In this document: piece by piece, positions 1 to 13,164 of the stretch
Position numbering within the stretch: position 1 is the stretch's first letter
Layout of the letters: each line of letters starts with the position of its first letter
NCBI GenBank assembly: GCA_025403435.1
Contig: CM046333.1
Coordinates: 32,447,521 to 32,511,520, forward strand
Reading direction: 5' to 3'
DNA from: Artocarpus heterophyllus
Taxonomy: Eukaryota > Streptophyta > Magnoliopsida > Rosales > Moraceae
DNA length: 64,000 nt
Translations under genes and position numbers: made by a program
The notes under the pieces: model-generated
Databases searched by the model: none
What the model was told of the DNA's origin: nothing
The model's input: the letters and a program-made list of their open reading frames with translations, nothing else

Positions 1-976
1 GGTTTCCATAGATCGAGAATCCTACAAGATTTTGCATATCTCCAAACCCTGCAGGGATTTCTCCTGAGAAATCGTTTTCATATAACTGGAAAACCGTCAG
101 ATTCTTCAGGTTTCCAATCTCCCGAGGCAATGTACCGTACAACTTGTTTGCAGAAATATCAAGCTCCTTCAGATGAGTGAGTTCCGCAAGCTCTACTGGT
201 ATTTCTCCTGTCAGGTTGTTTCTGAAAAGCTCAATCTTATTAAGGCTTTGCATTTTAGAAATCGACTTGGAGAGCTTCCCGGAGATCTTATTCCTCGAAA
301 TATCCAACGTTTTTAACGCCTTGAGCTCGAAAAGTGATTCGGGGATCTCACCTCTCAAACGGGAATCCCCAAGATACAGCCAAATTAAGTTCTTCAAATT
401 CCCAATAGTCTCAGGAATCTCGCCTTCATCGAACTCATTTTCCCCAAGTCCTAGCGCAACTAGGCCCGTCAGATTCCCAACCCAACAGGGGAACCTGCAA
501 GAGAAGTAGTTTGTGGACAGATCAAGAATCTCCAAATTCTTAAGCAAGGAAAGATCGGGGATTCTTCCAGTCATGTGATTTCCACTGATATTCAACACTT
601 TAAGATTGGTACATTTGTTCAGTTGATAAGGCAGTTTTCCAGAAATGTTGTTCGAGGGCAATGAGAGCACAGTCAAGCTCTCGAGGACAGACACAGAAGG
701 CGAAATCTGACCAGAAAGAGACTTGTTGTCGAGATTGATTTCGATAACTTTCAAGGAGACTGGATGACATTTGACCCCGAAAAACCGACAAGGCGTCCCT
801 TCTTCGGAGTCTCTCCATGAATCGAGAAAATGGAGAGGGTCTTTGAGCTGTGTCTTGAACTGAAGAAGGGCTTGTGTCTCGACGGTTAGAGTCATGCAAT
901 AAGGCGGGAAAAGAAGGAAAGAAATGAATATGAATATTGGCAAGAAGTGGAGGGGCACGGGTGGAATTTCCGCCAT
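1..976 (-). CDS. CEPR2: LRR receptor-like kinase, CEPR2-like, N-terminal part
   Basis: Receptor kinase ectodomain, cut by the window edge after about 325 codons, so the transmembrane and kinase parts lie outside. The minus-strand frame from the ATG at 976 is open to base 1. Residues 9-27 are strongly hydrophobic (signal peptide). Residues 33-70 form the LRR N-terminal cap, starting ETQALLQFK and ending in a Cys pair (C63, C70). Plant-type LRRs follow, with recurring LxxLxLxxN and SGEIP/TGEIP blocks; IGNLKNL occurs twice. The family is class XI LRR kinases; overall wording is closest to CEPR2, a receptor for C-terminally encoded peptides at the plasma membrane. HAESA or CEPR1 relatives are the alternatives, since the diagnostic kinase is not visible. 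I see no stops or frameshifts. The start was chosen because it precedes the hydrophobic signal directly. Confidence 0.85.
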   Translation of the reverse strand, partial: MAEIPPVPLHFLPIFIFISFLLFPPYCMTLTVETQALLQFKTQLKDPLHFLDSWRDSEEGTPCRFFGVKCHPVSLKVIEINLDNKSLSGQISPSVSVLESLTVLSLPSNNISGKLPYQLNKCTNLKVLNISGNHMTGRIPDLSLLKNLEILDLSTNYFSCRFPCWVGNLTGLVALGLGENEFDEGEIPETIGNLKNLIWLYLGDSRLRGEIPESLFELKALKTLDISRNKISGKLSKSISKMQSLNKIELFRNNLTGEIPVELAELTHLKELDISANKLYGTLPREIGNLKNLTVFQLYENDFSGEIPAGFGDMQNLVGFSIYGN

Positions 977-2078
977 TAAGCAGGGGCAAAATGGTAAAGA
1001 AGAGCAACAAAAAAAACTGAGAGATTCTCGTTGAGAAAGAAAATCTAGGCTAGTGGATAAACAACGCCATTATAATTATGCCAATTCGTTACACCGTCCT
1101 GGAAACAGCCGAGAAGAAAACATTCAATAATCATTATATTCCTTTGTAGCACATATATAATTATTATAATAAAAAAAAGTTTAAGAATAAACAATTAATT
1201 TAGCTTCAGATAAATTATTAATTGAAAGGTCTCATACAGAACAAACAATCAATAATTAATGACTAAGCAAGAGAGAGAAATAAGGTGAAGTTACAACATC
1301 AATTTTTAGTCAGTGGCAATGGATTATTGCTGTAAAGAAAGAAGGGCATACTTCCTTTGAAGTCACTCATTATGATCCTTAATTGCATCTAAAGATTCAT
1401 TTTGCTCACCAAGCAAAAAGCATAAAACAAAAAAATAATAAATAAAAGTGCCCAATTTTCAACTAAAACACTATTGATTAGTTAAAAAGGTCTAATTAGA
1501 TTATTAATACTTTCCCCATAAAAAAAAGAAATAAATACTCTAATTGTGCAATCATGGGACTATTATATTCTTAAAAAAAAAATTGGGAAAACCGTACTAG
1601 GCCACTTTTGAGCAAAAACAGCAGAGAGAAAAGTAAAGTAGCTTTTGGAATCTGGAATGTCTTCCAAACATTCAAATCAGAAAAAAAAAAAAATATGAAA
1701 ATTAGCTTTTTCTTTGATCACTTAATCGTAAAGCACTTAAAAAGCACAAAAAACAAAGTGAACTAAATTCAAGCCGACGAAAAAATTTTAAGCAGACGAA
1801 AGAATAAGAATAAGAAGAAGAATCTAGAAAAGGCTATGAACAAATTTGAGCAGTAGTGATAGATTACAGTACCCAAAAACTGAACTTTGAGGATGCTTAG
1901 AAACTTGGACATATTTGCCGTGAAGAATAAACGTTTATTCTCAAGATTTTGACATAATACTAGTAGAAGATTATAACGCTAACCTTGAGAAAGGAGCATT
2001 CTACTTGAATGATATTCATCATAAAGCATCAAAACCACTGGACTTCTTGGTGAAGAAGAGCATAACTGAAATGATCTT
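977..2078. other. Upstream region of the receptor kinase gene
   Basis: AT-rich non-coding DNA between the receptor kinase start and the next candidate. It must contain the 5' leader and promoter of the minus-strand kinase gene. A weak TATA-like stretch (minus-strand ATAATTATAATGG, near 1066-1079) lies about 95 bp upstream of the start codon. I see no convincing coding sequence or repeat here. Confidence 0.4.
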
Positions 2079-2446
2079 CTAGAAGAAGAAAAGAAAAGAG
2101 GCAGAGTCTTTGTTGGATGCCTTGTTCATCTGACGCAGACCCACATCCACATGTTTCTTGAGGGACTCACGGAGATGATCAACAAAGCCGGAATGATAAT
2201 AAGAAGAAGAATGTGAAGGTTTATTATTTTGTAATTGGTTTTTCTTTTTTTCTTTTTTTTTTTTTTTTTTTGTGCAAGGAGGAAAAGAAAAACAAAACAA
2301 GAATGCTTTTCAAGAAGTTTTGGAATCACTCACCTCGGCAACAGCGAAAACAGTAAAAGCAAGCGCAAGGGAACAAGGGATACGGTTGCATTATTTGCGT
2401 GTATGTGCGTGTGTGGTGGCCATGGTGATGCGTTACGTGATGTCAT
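2079..2446 (-). other. Possible small two-exon secreted-peptide gene
   Basis: Weak candidate. On the minus strand an ATG at 2446 opens a 37-codon reading frame with a hydrophobic stretch (LVPLRLLLLFSLLP) that would serve as a signal peptide. It runs directly into a consensus 5' splice site, AG|GTGAGT, at 2334/2333. Beyond a long T/A homopolymer, 2079-2220 is open and could encode a short basic tail containing KKHVDVGLRQMNK. I cannot choose the splice acceptor, because AG dinucleotides lie in the low-complexity A tract. No family recognised. It may be chance; expression data would decide. Confidence 0.18.
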
Positions 2447-4622
2447 GGCGAGTAAAGAGAAACTGATTGTTGCGGTTTTATGCTCCTGTTTTCGTCATGT
2501 GGAGTCAATAAAGTGTTCAAAATGGCCAGGGCTTTAAGATTAAAAAAAAAAAATTAGGTTGTCTTATATATCACGACGGAAGATTTGGCAGGAGAAATAA
2601 AAAGTGCCAAGAATTGAAAGAGTTGGATGGACAAAAAATATGAAATATAAAGAGAATTGTAATAATTTTTTAAATTGTTTAATAGGATGGAGAGAGAATT
2701 AAAAAGATAAATGATAATTTTTATTTAATTATTATATTGTCTATTTGTATTATTTATTTAATAATTTTTTAATGATAAAATAGTCTTTTAAATATCGTTA
2801 GGAGAGATTTGATGGCTCCTTTTGTCATTGAAAGGAGTAGATTTTGTGTGCCTAAGAGGAGAGGTCATTCCTCTCCCTCTACCTCCCTACTCTTTCTTTT
2901 CCTCCAACCAAACAAAGGATTGAATCTCTCCCTCCATCTCTCTTGTTTCACCCCTTTCCCTACCTCTATCTCTCATTCTCACCAAACACAGTCTAAAAGT
3001 GATTTCCTTGTTATGATGGTGTACACCTTGATATTTATTGCCCTTTTTCCCTTTAAAAAAAAGAAAAAGAAAATCATTCCCCTTATATCACTCCATCTCT
3101 ATTGTTACAAACTCATTATGACCGCTTGCAATATTAGGGGCTAATAAATGCGCTAATCATCTTTTAATTATTTTATGTGATAATTTTTGTGTCTAATATT
3201 GAGTATTGATAAACTCAATTATCAATGATGAATTTTACTGAAAATTTCTACTCAAAATATGGATCTAAATTCAATCACACCACCCAGGGTCTGATGGCCC
3301 ACAGCTCATTAGTATCAAACAATTTAAATCTCTGTTCATCTTGAGAGGAGAATGAGGAGCTATAATCTTTCTGCTGCACCTTCAATTCGTGGTTAATTTA
3401 TTGCTTATTTCAAAGAAAAATACCGTTACTAGTGGTGACTCTTGTGTATGTTTTAGTAAGCAAAATTATCTCATAAAATTACTCTTCAAATGAACCAGCC
3501 TATCCTCTCTGTATGGGGCTTTCGCGGTGGTTAGAATAAAGACACATTTTTGTTGTGAAGTCAAATGTGACAGATAAGGACATATATTCTGCATAGCCCA
3601 ATCAATAGTTCAAGTCGCACACTCTCATAATCCATTTTATCTTCGAAGAGTTCACTTCAACTTCACTTAAACAATACTTCATCAGTAACACGTGTTGGAT
3701 CTCCACCGTAGAAAATCCTTACAAATTGGGTCTCTCTTGTTGTTCATTTGATCATGCAATAATTATGTATATGATTGATTGCTTAAAGACATTGTATTTA
3801 TTTTTTGAGCTTCCTGTGGGACAAACAATGCCAGAGAAGGTGGTACGGTTGTTGCACCCGCCCCACATTCTAAAGAGGGCCTAGGTATGCACAATTTTTA
3901 AGCTAAAGAAAAGCCACCACCGCCACTACTTGTTAGCTCCACGAATGGATTTGTTTTGTTATTCTATTGAGAACAATCTCTGTTCTCTGTATTCTTGAAT
4001 ATGTAAACGTCTTACGTTTAAGCCTTCTTTAGATATTATTTTGAGATATTATCATTTTGATACCCTGAAAGAAACATTATATTAGTATCTTATTGTTTGA
4101 AAAAATATTAAATGATACCTTGTAGTTTTCATCAACATCATTTTACTATCTGAGTTTGTGTTTTTAACGTAAAATTTTCTTTTTTACCCTTATGTTAATA
4201 AATCTCAAGTTAATTTTGTAAAGTTTGAATAAAAAATCAAAAGAAAAGATTAAACAAAACTCATAAAAAAAAAAACATATGCAAACAAATTTCTTTTTTG
4301 GCATAATTTGTATTTATTTGCTTTTGTAGTTTTCATAAAATAATTAAAAGCTTATAAATGAAAAGATAAGTTGAAAATTTTTACATTACAACCTAAAAAA
4401 ATGGATGATGTCGTGATAAAAATTCTTCATTAATTACTATAAATGTCTTTGATCAACTATCCATTTAATTATAACCATCAGATTTATATCAAACGATAAT
4501 AACATAACCCATTAAAAATGTAACCAATTAAATCATACCCAAAATTTGTTTCCCTTTGATATGATTCTCTATCATGTAATATCTTCCTATTTTATATTGC
4601 GTCTCATGCTCTCCCTCTCTCT

Positions 4623-4626
<4 letters not shown>

Positions 4627-4663
<37 letters not shown>
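4627..4663. repeat. (TA)n microsatellite
   Basis: Uninterrupted TA dinucleotide run of about 18 units preceded by a CT-rich stretch. A likely polymorphic marker. Confidence 0.95.
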
Positions 4664-4665
<2 letters not shown>

Positions 4666-4948
4666 CAATCAATTACATTCCAAATCTTTGTTCCCTGATA
4701 CTATCGTTGGCAGGTTCTCGGGTTCCCCATATTAATTAAGAGACTTCGTTATTGTTGTTATTATTTTAAATGGCAGTTTAACAACCGATTATTAACATGT
4801 AGTTTTAAATTTGCATGACATTAATTAATGATAAAAGTTCCTTTCAAAAGAAGTGGTTAATCACAAAAGTTAGAATTTTCACACGCAACTTTTTCTATCC
4901 AAAGCTGTATCCACAAGGTATTGTTTTTTTATCCCCCATATTTTCTTG

Positions 4949-4951
<3 letters not shown>

Positions 4952-4987
<36 letters not shown>
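4952..4987. repeat. (TA)n microsatellite
   Basis: Second TA dinucleotide run of about 18 units in the same intergenic region. Confidence 0.95.
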
Positions 4988-4990
<3 letters not shown>

Positions 4991-5739
4991 ACGTATAAAG
5001 TATTTATAGATAACATTCTATTAAAAGTTCTAACAATTGTCAGACTAATTCATGCACCGACACCTTTGCAAAGGTTTGTGGTTGTAATCCAAATCCTTGC
5101 AAAGTGGCACATGCTTTGCCCATTTCTTCTTGTCCTGGCTCTCCAGTCGGCAAGCCTCATTTGTTTTGTAGGGAACAAAATAAAAAGGCAGATACACGTT
5201 AGGAAGAAAAATTAAACAGTCTCACTTTCACCGCTCACAAATTAAAATTAAAATAGAAAACTCTACAATATGGTATAATTAGAAAATGTTCTATAGAAAA
5301 AGCTGTCTGAAATATTATATCTTTGATGCTGTTAATTTTAAATATTTATATTTTGATGTTATTTTGATCAACGTTAAAAAAGATGTACTATCATTGAGAT
5401 ATTTTGCGGGGGAATTAGCTTCAAACGTTAAAAAAAATAATAAAAAAAAAAACTTCTTTATTCCAGCAGTTCTAGAAAGTAGAAATTAATGGAACTGGTC
5501 CCATTCAGGCCATTATTTAGTCGGTCTTGCATGACACCCAAAAAGGTAGCATTGATTTGACTCTCCGACAAGTAAAAGTGTATAAACGAAGTGACGGTAC
5601 AATTATTTTCATTCTGAAGGTGTTACAATTCATTGTGGGCAACTCAACAGCACGCAAATCAAGTTGAACCAACTCTGTTATCTTATTTTCTAGTATACGC
5701 AGAACGTTAAACGGCGTTTAAAGACCAGATGACAACAAA

Positions 5740-5930
5740 ATTATTGATGTTTGATATTGGTAAAAACTACTCAATTTTTATCATAATTTTAGTTATAAAT
5801 AATGTAAAGCGTTCATATATTACAATAATAATAAAAAAATATGCTACAGTATAAAATTCTCACATGTTACAATAAAATAGTTCATACCACTTGTTCTCGT
5901 CACCTTTCCAAACACTCTATATTAATGTTA
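5740..5930 (+). mobile_element. MITE-like repeat, hAT-like family
   Basis: Shares interspersed blocks with repeats at 13165-13300, 24640-24870 and 52498-52654: a TGTAAAG..TTCA(T/C)A..TTACAAT block and an AGTATAAAaTTCTCACATGTTAC-like block. Ends are poorly defined in this copy. Called non-autonomous because it is short and has no coding capacity. Family assignment rests on these shared blocks and on the GTGTTTGAC ends of the copy at 52498. Confidence 0.4.
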
Positions 5931-6479
5931 AATAACAATTTTGAAACGTCGTTTAATGTCCACTTGGCGCCTAAAAATGTGTGAGGTTCCGGACTTTAAA
6001 TGAACCGTCGTCTAAAGTGAAAGTTTATAGGCCGGTTTCCTGGTTTATAGCTAAAAAAATAAAATAAATAAATAATAAAATGTTGTTTTGTTTATATTTC
6101 TCATAGGTGGCCTAACATCTTGTGGTTTATTTATTGTTTGGCCTCACAATTTAGTGGTTTTGGTTACTATATTTTATACTTGTAAAAATAAATATTTATA
6201 ACAAATAAAATATTTAAAACAAATATAAATTAAAACAAAAAATTAATAAACATACACAATTATAAGAATATGTCACTAAATTTTCACACTAATCACAATT
6301 TGTGCAATAAAATTGTTCAAATAAAACAACAAAGTAAAATTCAATATAATAACGAGGGAATGAACAACAATAAAACATACATGATTACTTTTTCCCCTTA
6401 CCTTTATTAATGTTATCAACATAAGTCCATTTAACATCTAAATAGACTAAGTGTGAATCTTCATCGTAAAAAACATCAA

Positions 6480-8610
6480 CCTCCACCATCGATGGCAATC
6501 ATTTTTTAAGAGACAAAATAGGAAACGCTATTCGTCATCATCCTCGTATCCATCATCAATTGATCTTGGCTTCATCGACATAACTAATGACAACTCTAAA
6601 TATTTAGGATTGGTTATATAGAAAATTTGTTTTGCTTGCAATGCCATAATGAACAAATTATTCTTGTAACCTAATTTTCTAAAGTCTAGTATCGTAATAT
6701 TGTCATTATCAACTTTCACGTAGTTATTGTTGACCTACTTGTACTTAAAAAGAGTCATTCAGAGTCCGTAATAGTCAAGTTCCTATATGTCACCAACATA
6801 ACCATAGTAGTTCATTGTTCCATATACGGGATTTTGTCTTTTACGAAGAAAACATGCATGAAATTGGCACGAAGACACACACCACTATTTTGGACTGGGT
6901 GCTTTTCCTCTCTTTCTTGAGTATAGAAGGTATAACCATTAATTGAATACGAAGTATATCTCATGACCGTTTATGAGGATCCTCTGGTCAACTTAAACAA
7001 ATTGTTTGAGACATCTTTGCTTTGAGACTCACAAACCTTGGCATATATATATGCTCGTATCTACTCTCTAAAAGTACGGCTATGCTCATCTTGCAATCAC
7101 TTCTCATTCCTTCCTCTTTTAGAATTTGCATCTTTTATTTCATTCATGTAGACCTTTACGAATAATTGAACCACATGGGTATTGCGCAAAACATAAAGAA
7201 ATTCTTGCTCAAATTCTTTGTGAGAAACCAATGATGGAGTGCCATTAGATATTGCTTTAGGCTCAATATTGACATTCCTTGGCAAATTGATTGGTTCGAC
7301 AGCAAACAAGCACTCTGAGTAAAATTCTACCACTTCTTCAGCAATATAATTTTGTACAACAAAACTCTCCAGCCCATTTTGGTTCTTGACATAACCCTTC
7401 TAAATCTTCATGTATCTTTCAAAAGGGTGCATTTACACTAAATACACTAGCCTATAAAAGCCTAACTTTGTGTACTAAGCGCAATGTTGAATGAATCATA
7501 ATTTCAAAAAATAATGGTGGAAAGTACTTCTCAACCATGCACAAGGTCTTCACTAACTCCACTTTATTGTATCTAGTTTTGTTATACCTATCACCCTAGA
7601 GCATATAGAGTTGAAAAAGAAACAAAACTTTGTAAGTACTTATCTCACCTTTGACAAAAAAATTCTACGCAATGCAAGTGGCAACAATTGTTGTATCAAA
7701 GTATGAAAATCATGTGTTTTTATGCCAACAAACTTTAAGTCCTTCACTGACACTAAGTTTTGAAGTTGGAAGGATACCCTTCAAAAACTTTGACTAAAGC
7801 AAGTCATTCATAAAACTTTTTCTTCTCTTAAGGTGTGCTTTGTTGGAGGTAAGTAAGTCGGAGTGCCCTTTTTCTTGGGAGCCAAATCATCTCCTATATT
7901 CATTTTGATAAGATCCAACTGTGTATTGAGACTGCCTTTAGTTTTATTGGGAATTTCAAGCAACATACCTACTATCGATTCACAAACATTCTTCTCAATG
8001 TGCATGACATCTAAGCACAGGCAAATGAAAATAGCACTCCAATATAGAAGCTGGAAGAAAATTGACTTTTTCCAAGGTCCTTCTCCCACCGGCACATTAT
8101 TCTTTTTTTTTTTTGTCTTCTTAAAAACTACTTTGATATTCCTCACCATCTCAAACACTTGTTGATCTGTTAGAGCTCGTCTTTCTTGAGTCTTGCTATT
8201 AAATACTTTTTTTTTCATCTACTATATGGATGGTTTATAGGAAAAAAAAACCATATATGGCCATCATAAACCATTTTCTTATCATGCTTCAACTGAAATA
8301 AAGATGTCTCAGTCATGTAAACAAGACAACCTATTGAACTCTTGATTGAATGCCTGGATAGATTTCCATATGCAGGGAAGTCATTAATATTCTACATCGA
8401 CATTGCTTAGAGTATAAAGGTCTCCTTATAGAAAGCATCTTGGACTTGTATACCGTGTTCCTATAATCTCCTCAACTCATCCATTAGCAATGTCAGATAC
8501 ATGTCAAAGTCATTTTTTACCTGATTAGGTTCAAAGATTAACAAAGTTAACATCAAACTTTTCGCATCAAATGAGGGCACCGTTGCGTCTGAAATGTCGT
8601 AACAAGTCAA
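6480..8610 (-). pseudogene. CACTA (En/Spm) TNP2-type transposase, degenerate
   Basis: Broken transposase of a CACTA DNA transposon. Reading the minus strand from 8600 down, homology blocks appear in the family's usual order, separated by stops and frameshifts: a DFDMYLTLLMDELRRL block (8480-8530), INDFPAYGNLSRHSIKSS (8320-8400), LDVMHIEKNVCESIVGMLLE (7930-8030) of the Transposase_21 domain, then DFHTLIQQLLPLALRRI (7660-7720), LCMVEKYFPPLFFEIMIHS (7490-7560) and a KGYVKNQNGLESFVVQNYI block (7340-7400) of the DUF4218 region, and near 6530-6650 an ALQAKQIFYI block typical of the C-terminus. At least five frame interruptions make it non-functional. I could not locate CACTA terminal repeats or 3-bp target duplications. 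The intervening stretch 7810-8218 is the longest surviving frame. Confidence 0.88.
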
Positions 8611-9745
8611 TAAGTAGTCTTGGAGAGTCAATAGAAGGTCGGGGTCTCAAAACCCCAGCCTTGCTGGAAATCGACCACCTGTAGGGGGCGTGTGAGGTGG
8701 CTCCGATGATCGGCTAGTGCTAAAACTTCGCCTCCCTCCATTTCTTGACCTTATGAGTTGATTGGTAGCCTCAATTTCTCCCAACTGGTCTCTAATTGTA
8801 TGGGTTAAAGGCCCATTGGTGGTGAAACATTGTAACTCCGATCTTGATTCTCTGGCCATGGAAAATCGAAATTGAGGTAGGGCTTTTGCTTGTCATGTCC
8901 CTTTGACCATTTCCTATGTGGTGGTGCACCTCACCACCCTTGGGAACAAAAAAATGATGAGGGGTGGTGGCGGGTTATGGCGACGTTGGTGGGCCTCCTC
9001 TACCTTCAGTGCTTTGCCTTAATTAAGGTTCAAGATTTGATCCTGTCCTCTTCTAAACTTGTTGGGGCCATCAATTTGGCTCAACAGTAGCATGAGTAGT
9101 GGAGACGATGTGCTCCACAACGGGTTGACAATGGCGGTGTCAAGCTTCAATAGGCGGCTATGCTAAGGTGAAAGTGGGCAGGGGTTCTTACTCTCCGCCG
9201 CCGTCTAAATTGAATGAAGGTAGCGGTGCACCTCACTGCCGCTGTAAGTAGCAAGATCGATGGTGGATTGAAGGTCAACAATGGACAATTTCAAGGAGCT
9301 TTTCTAGCAAGAATTGATCCATGAATCTGGTGCTATCTTATTCCTCTCGTTGAGTTGAATCTGTAGACACCAAAATCGTATCAATTGGTGTTTGGATGGT
9401 GGATAAATCTTGTCAGAAAAATAAGTCTTTCCATGCTTTGGATGGCGATGGTAGGCTGCTTAGGTAGAGTTACGGCTGGCATGACACGTTGTTGGACTCA
9501 GCTCATCGCGATCTACCCATTAACACCAGCTATGTTGGAAATGAAGGTCGGGATCTCTGATTGAGTTTTTGGCCATAGACGGTAGAAAGAGAAAGTAGAG
9601 AGAGAAAAAGAGAGATATAATCTTTCTCTCTTTTTTGTCCATGAATATATAGACACTGTCATAGGTCCACGAATTCTAATCTGCATCGTGGTTGGGTTGA
9701 TCAAGTTTTGATCCATAAATTTTGTAGTTTCTATAAACATAATTG
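8611..9745. other. GC-richer region of unknown nature next to the CACTA transposase
   Basis: Higher GC than its flanks. A 70-codon minus-strand frame (8647-8859) and a 75-codon one (9513-9740) are visible but match nothing I recognise. A plausible reading is non-coding sequence of the same CACTA element, because composition changes sharply at about 9745 to AT-rich DNA. This is inference. Confidence 0.35.
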
Positions 9746-12700
9746 TACTTTTAAGACTGTAAAATTCTTAGTTTTTTTGAAATTTAATAATAATTTCTAA
9801 CTATATTCAAAACTTACTAATATCTCTATAGTCATGAAAATAATTTTCATAATTTTTACTTATTTTTGAAATTTCATGATTTGATTCAAAAAAAATGAAA
9901 AATTTGACGATTTGTTTCCAAAATGGATGATTAACTATTTTCACAATTATATATATATATATATATATATATTATGTATTTAAAACTTTGATCAAAACAT
10001 GAAATTTGATTTCTTGATCAAAATATTCTAAAACTTTAAAATGTTAATTAACAAATGAAACATATATTTTCATTAAGAATAAATCTGTCATATTCATCTT
10101 AATGGAAACCATTTTCTTATACCCCCAAAAAAAATATCATATTTGAAAAAAAAAATAGTGGTCATAGTTTAATAAACATTTTTTTAACTTACGTTCTATT
10201 ATCTTACCATTGAAAAACTTACTATCCAAAGACAGTACGCCATTTGGTTACACCTATGTATCCAAATGGTTGAGTGCTGTAGTCTTCCAATTACAAGATA
10301 ATGCATATAAGAGAATATCATTAATTCTACAAAAAGAGTTATGGATTCCATATCTATGAATAACAAGTCTACACAATCAATAGTTATGTCTCTAACGTAT
10401 TGGTATGTATACCATCATAAAGTCATGATGTTATCTTTTGGTACATCAAAAGACATAAGTCAAGAATACGGGCCCATTAGTCATTGAAGGATTAAGACAC
10501 AACACATATGATTGTCTAAAGTGAATTGATTTGCACAACAGGAATTATTAACCTAAATCAGCTCAACTTTATGTCTCGCTCCAATATATCGTCACCTATG
10601 ACAATACACCAATGTTTCTACTCTTTGAGTCGCACTCCGATGACCAAGACAAGTCATTTTCTGTTAGGAATGTAGACAACATAACAAGCTTAGCATGAAT
10701 AAAGTGCCCAACTTTCTTCCCTCGATTGTAGATCTTATGATTTAGACCATCACTTTTAAGATTCATGTCTTCCACATAATTTGCCCATCATATGCACGAT
10801 TCTTAAAGGTTTAAATCAACAGTCTCAGACTTTTGTTTGCTTATCACACATTTAATAGAAATAAACATAAAGAGGACAGCATTTGGTATATAAATAATGA
10901 ATGATCTCTTTATTGAAAAAGATGTCTCTAAAAATATATTACAATATTTTACTCTTTAGGCACCTATGTCTAATATAAAGTAATAAAATTGTACATTTAT
11001 AACCTTTTTTATTCATAAAATCTTATAGCTATTAAGACTTTCAAAATAAGCATTAATTGAGAAAATTTATAATCATAAATCATGATTAAGTTGTGATTTA
11101 ATCTTGTGAATTTTTTAGCCGTTGTAGAAAATCTATGGCCTTGAACTAAACTCTTACCATTTTCTCGTAATTCTCAAAGAAACTTAAACTTATAAATTCT
11201 AAACTTATACTTCTTTATAAATTAATGGTGTAGCTATAGAGAAATCTTTAATTAATCATATTTATTAATTTTTATATTTTCCAATGAATACAAAATTGAT
11301 GATCCTCATTATTATTTCTTTATTTTCTTTCTAATCTTATTATTTTTCTCATTACATTCCTTCATAGTTTAGTAAGCATGCCTTTATCATGCATTAATTT
11401 TGCATGAGAGGGAAAGATAAATCACAAGTAATTCATTTTCAAACCTTATCATAATGTTTATTTACATAATCAATAATAAGAGCTTTTGATCACAATATAG
11501 GGAATAAGAACAGAGAATATTAATTCTTGTATGCTCTTGGTATTGATTCTATATATAAGGAAATGAATTTCAAATTTTTTAAGTTTTAAATACAAAATTA
11601 TACCTTTTAGTTTTAATTATTTTCAATTTATCTCTTTATTTTTAGAAACTACAAAGATATTTTTTTGAATTTTAAAAAAAATTGTTTCAATTTCATCTCT
11701 TACAGACATTATAAACAAAAAAAGAGTGATATTCTTAATTTTAAAAAATTTATTTGTGAAAAATATTTAAACATTTAAAAAATTAAAATGTAATATAATT
11801 CTTTTTGACGTTTGACATTTGACGTTTTGTTTTTATGCTTTTTGGGTTTTTTAAGCCTATAAAATATTGTCATAAACTGTATTTAAGGGTATTGATATCA
11901 TTTTTCATATATTTTTTTTATTTATAGAGTTGTGAGGAATAAAATTAAAATAAGCTTTTTAAATGTAAAGGATAACTTTTGTAGTTTTTAAAGATAGAAG
12001 AATAAATTGAGAAATAATTAAATTACATGGTATAATTACATAGATATCCCATTTATTTAAATACCTTTGAATTCACATGTTATAATTTGGTAATTATTAA
12101 CTATATAAAAAAATATTTTATAATTATATTTAATAAGAATTACCTTTTTTAAGTTTAATAAAAGCTTTAAAGAGGACTGAGTTTTCTCGTTACACCATGT
12201 AATAGACAAATAAATATTAGAAAGGAAATCAATATTCTTATTTTACTTTCTTTCCAAACACATTAATGACCCTTTATATTACATTCGTTAAGATTTGGTA
12301 AATGCACCTTTCGATTTTATACAAATTCCATTACATTAACGTACTATATATATATATATATATATATATACTTGCTTATCACATAATACAATGTTCGAAT
12401 TAATGTGGTGACAGGGAGGTAATTTTACACATACCACTATTAATGTTGAGGCCATGAGTTTTGTTCTTTAATTTTAAATGCAAAATAAAACAATACAAAA
12501 GAAGATTTAACCCGAAAATAATGTAATGTTCAAAGAATAATGTGCGCCGTAGATAATTGTTATGAGGGAAAAGATTCAAAACAAATTGAAAAACATAGTT
12601 GAACTTCGGACACACTACAACCATCCAAAGGTAAATATTCTTCCTCCCTTCCTCCAATTACTAAATCATTTTCTTTCTTATTATGAAACGTAAAATCAAG

Positions 12701-13164
12701 AATGAAATTTATCCAAAATGGGAGTCCGAAACAAAAATTATTCCAATGAATTTGTTCCATGGATCCATTTTTCCAAATCGATGAAAACAAAGCTTTTCTT
12801 AAATATATACATATATATAAAAATAAATACAAAAGAGAAAATATATATAAATATAAAAGAGAAAAGCTAACAAAAACGAGGCATTCCTTAAAAGTCTATT
12901 GGCCAATTCTGGTACAGAATATAGTTAGATGATAATATACGTACTCAGATTCTTCTAACATTGTGGATGCAAAAACACTGCAAGTCTCTCTCTCTTTTTC
13001 AATATCCAATAGATGCGCAGAATTGTGACCTTCTGGCCCAGCAGCCAATTCGTTAAGTTGAAAGGAATGGAGCTGCATTTTTATCTTCTTTTTGTAAGAT
13101 ATAAGAAATATGTATTATGTGTAGATGTTATATTGGAAGTTCTTTTTAAATATAAGGGATTTCT
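9746..13164. other. AT-rich intergenic DNA
   Basis: No gene identified. Contains TA microsatellites at 9949-9973 and 12344-12370 and a candidate MITE at 11597-12036. The block 10200-10900 is less AT-rich and reads like part of an old LTR or other repeat, but I found no termini, primer-binding site or coding match. Confidence 0.4.
11597..12036. mobile_element. Candidate MITE with long imperfect terminal inverted repeats
   Basis: The first ~60 bp (from ATTATACC) and the reverse complement of the last ~60 bp (ending GGTATAAT) align imperfectly, including TTAATTATTTTCAATTTAT-like and AAACTACAAA blocks. Flanks TACAAA and TACATA differ at one base and may be a degraded target duplication. No coding capacity. 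Confidence 0.55.

Larger units (their letters stand above)
2541..5739. other. AT-rich intergenic DNA
   Basis: No gene seen on either strand. The stretch contains CT-rich runs at 2860-2990, poly-A/T tracts, and two TA microsatellites. The short open frames here are low-complexity and match no family I know. Confidence 0.5.

Noticed and set aside
600..1010. Minus-strand open frame of 136 codons
   Set aside because: Out-of-frame shadow of the receptor kinase, whose own frame shows signal peptide and LRRs and is open to the window edge.
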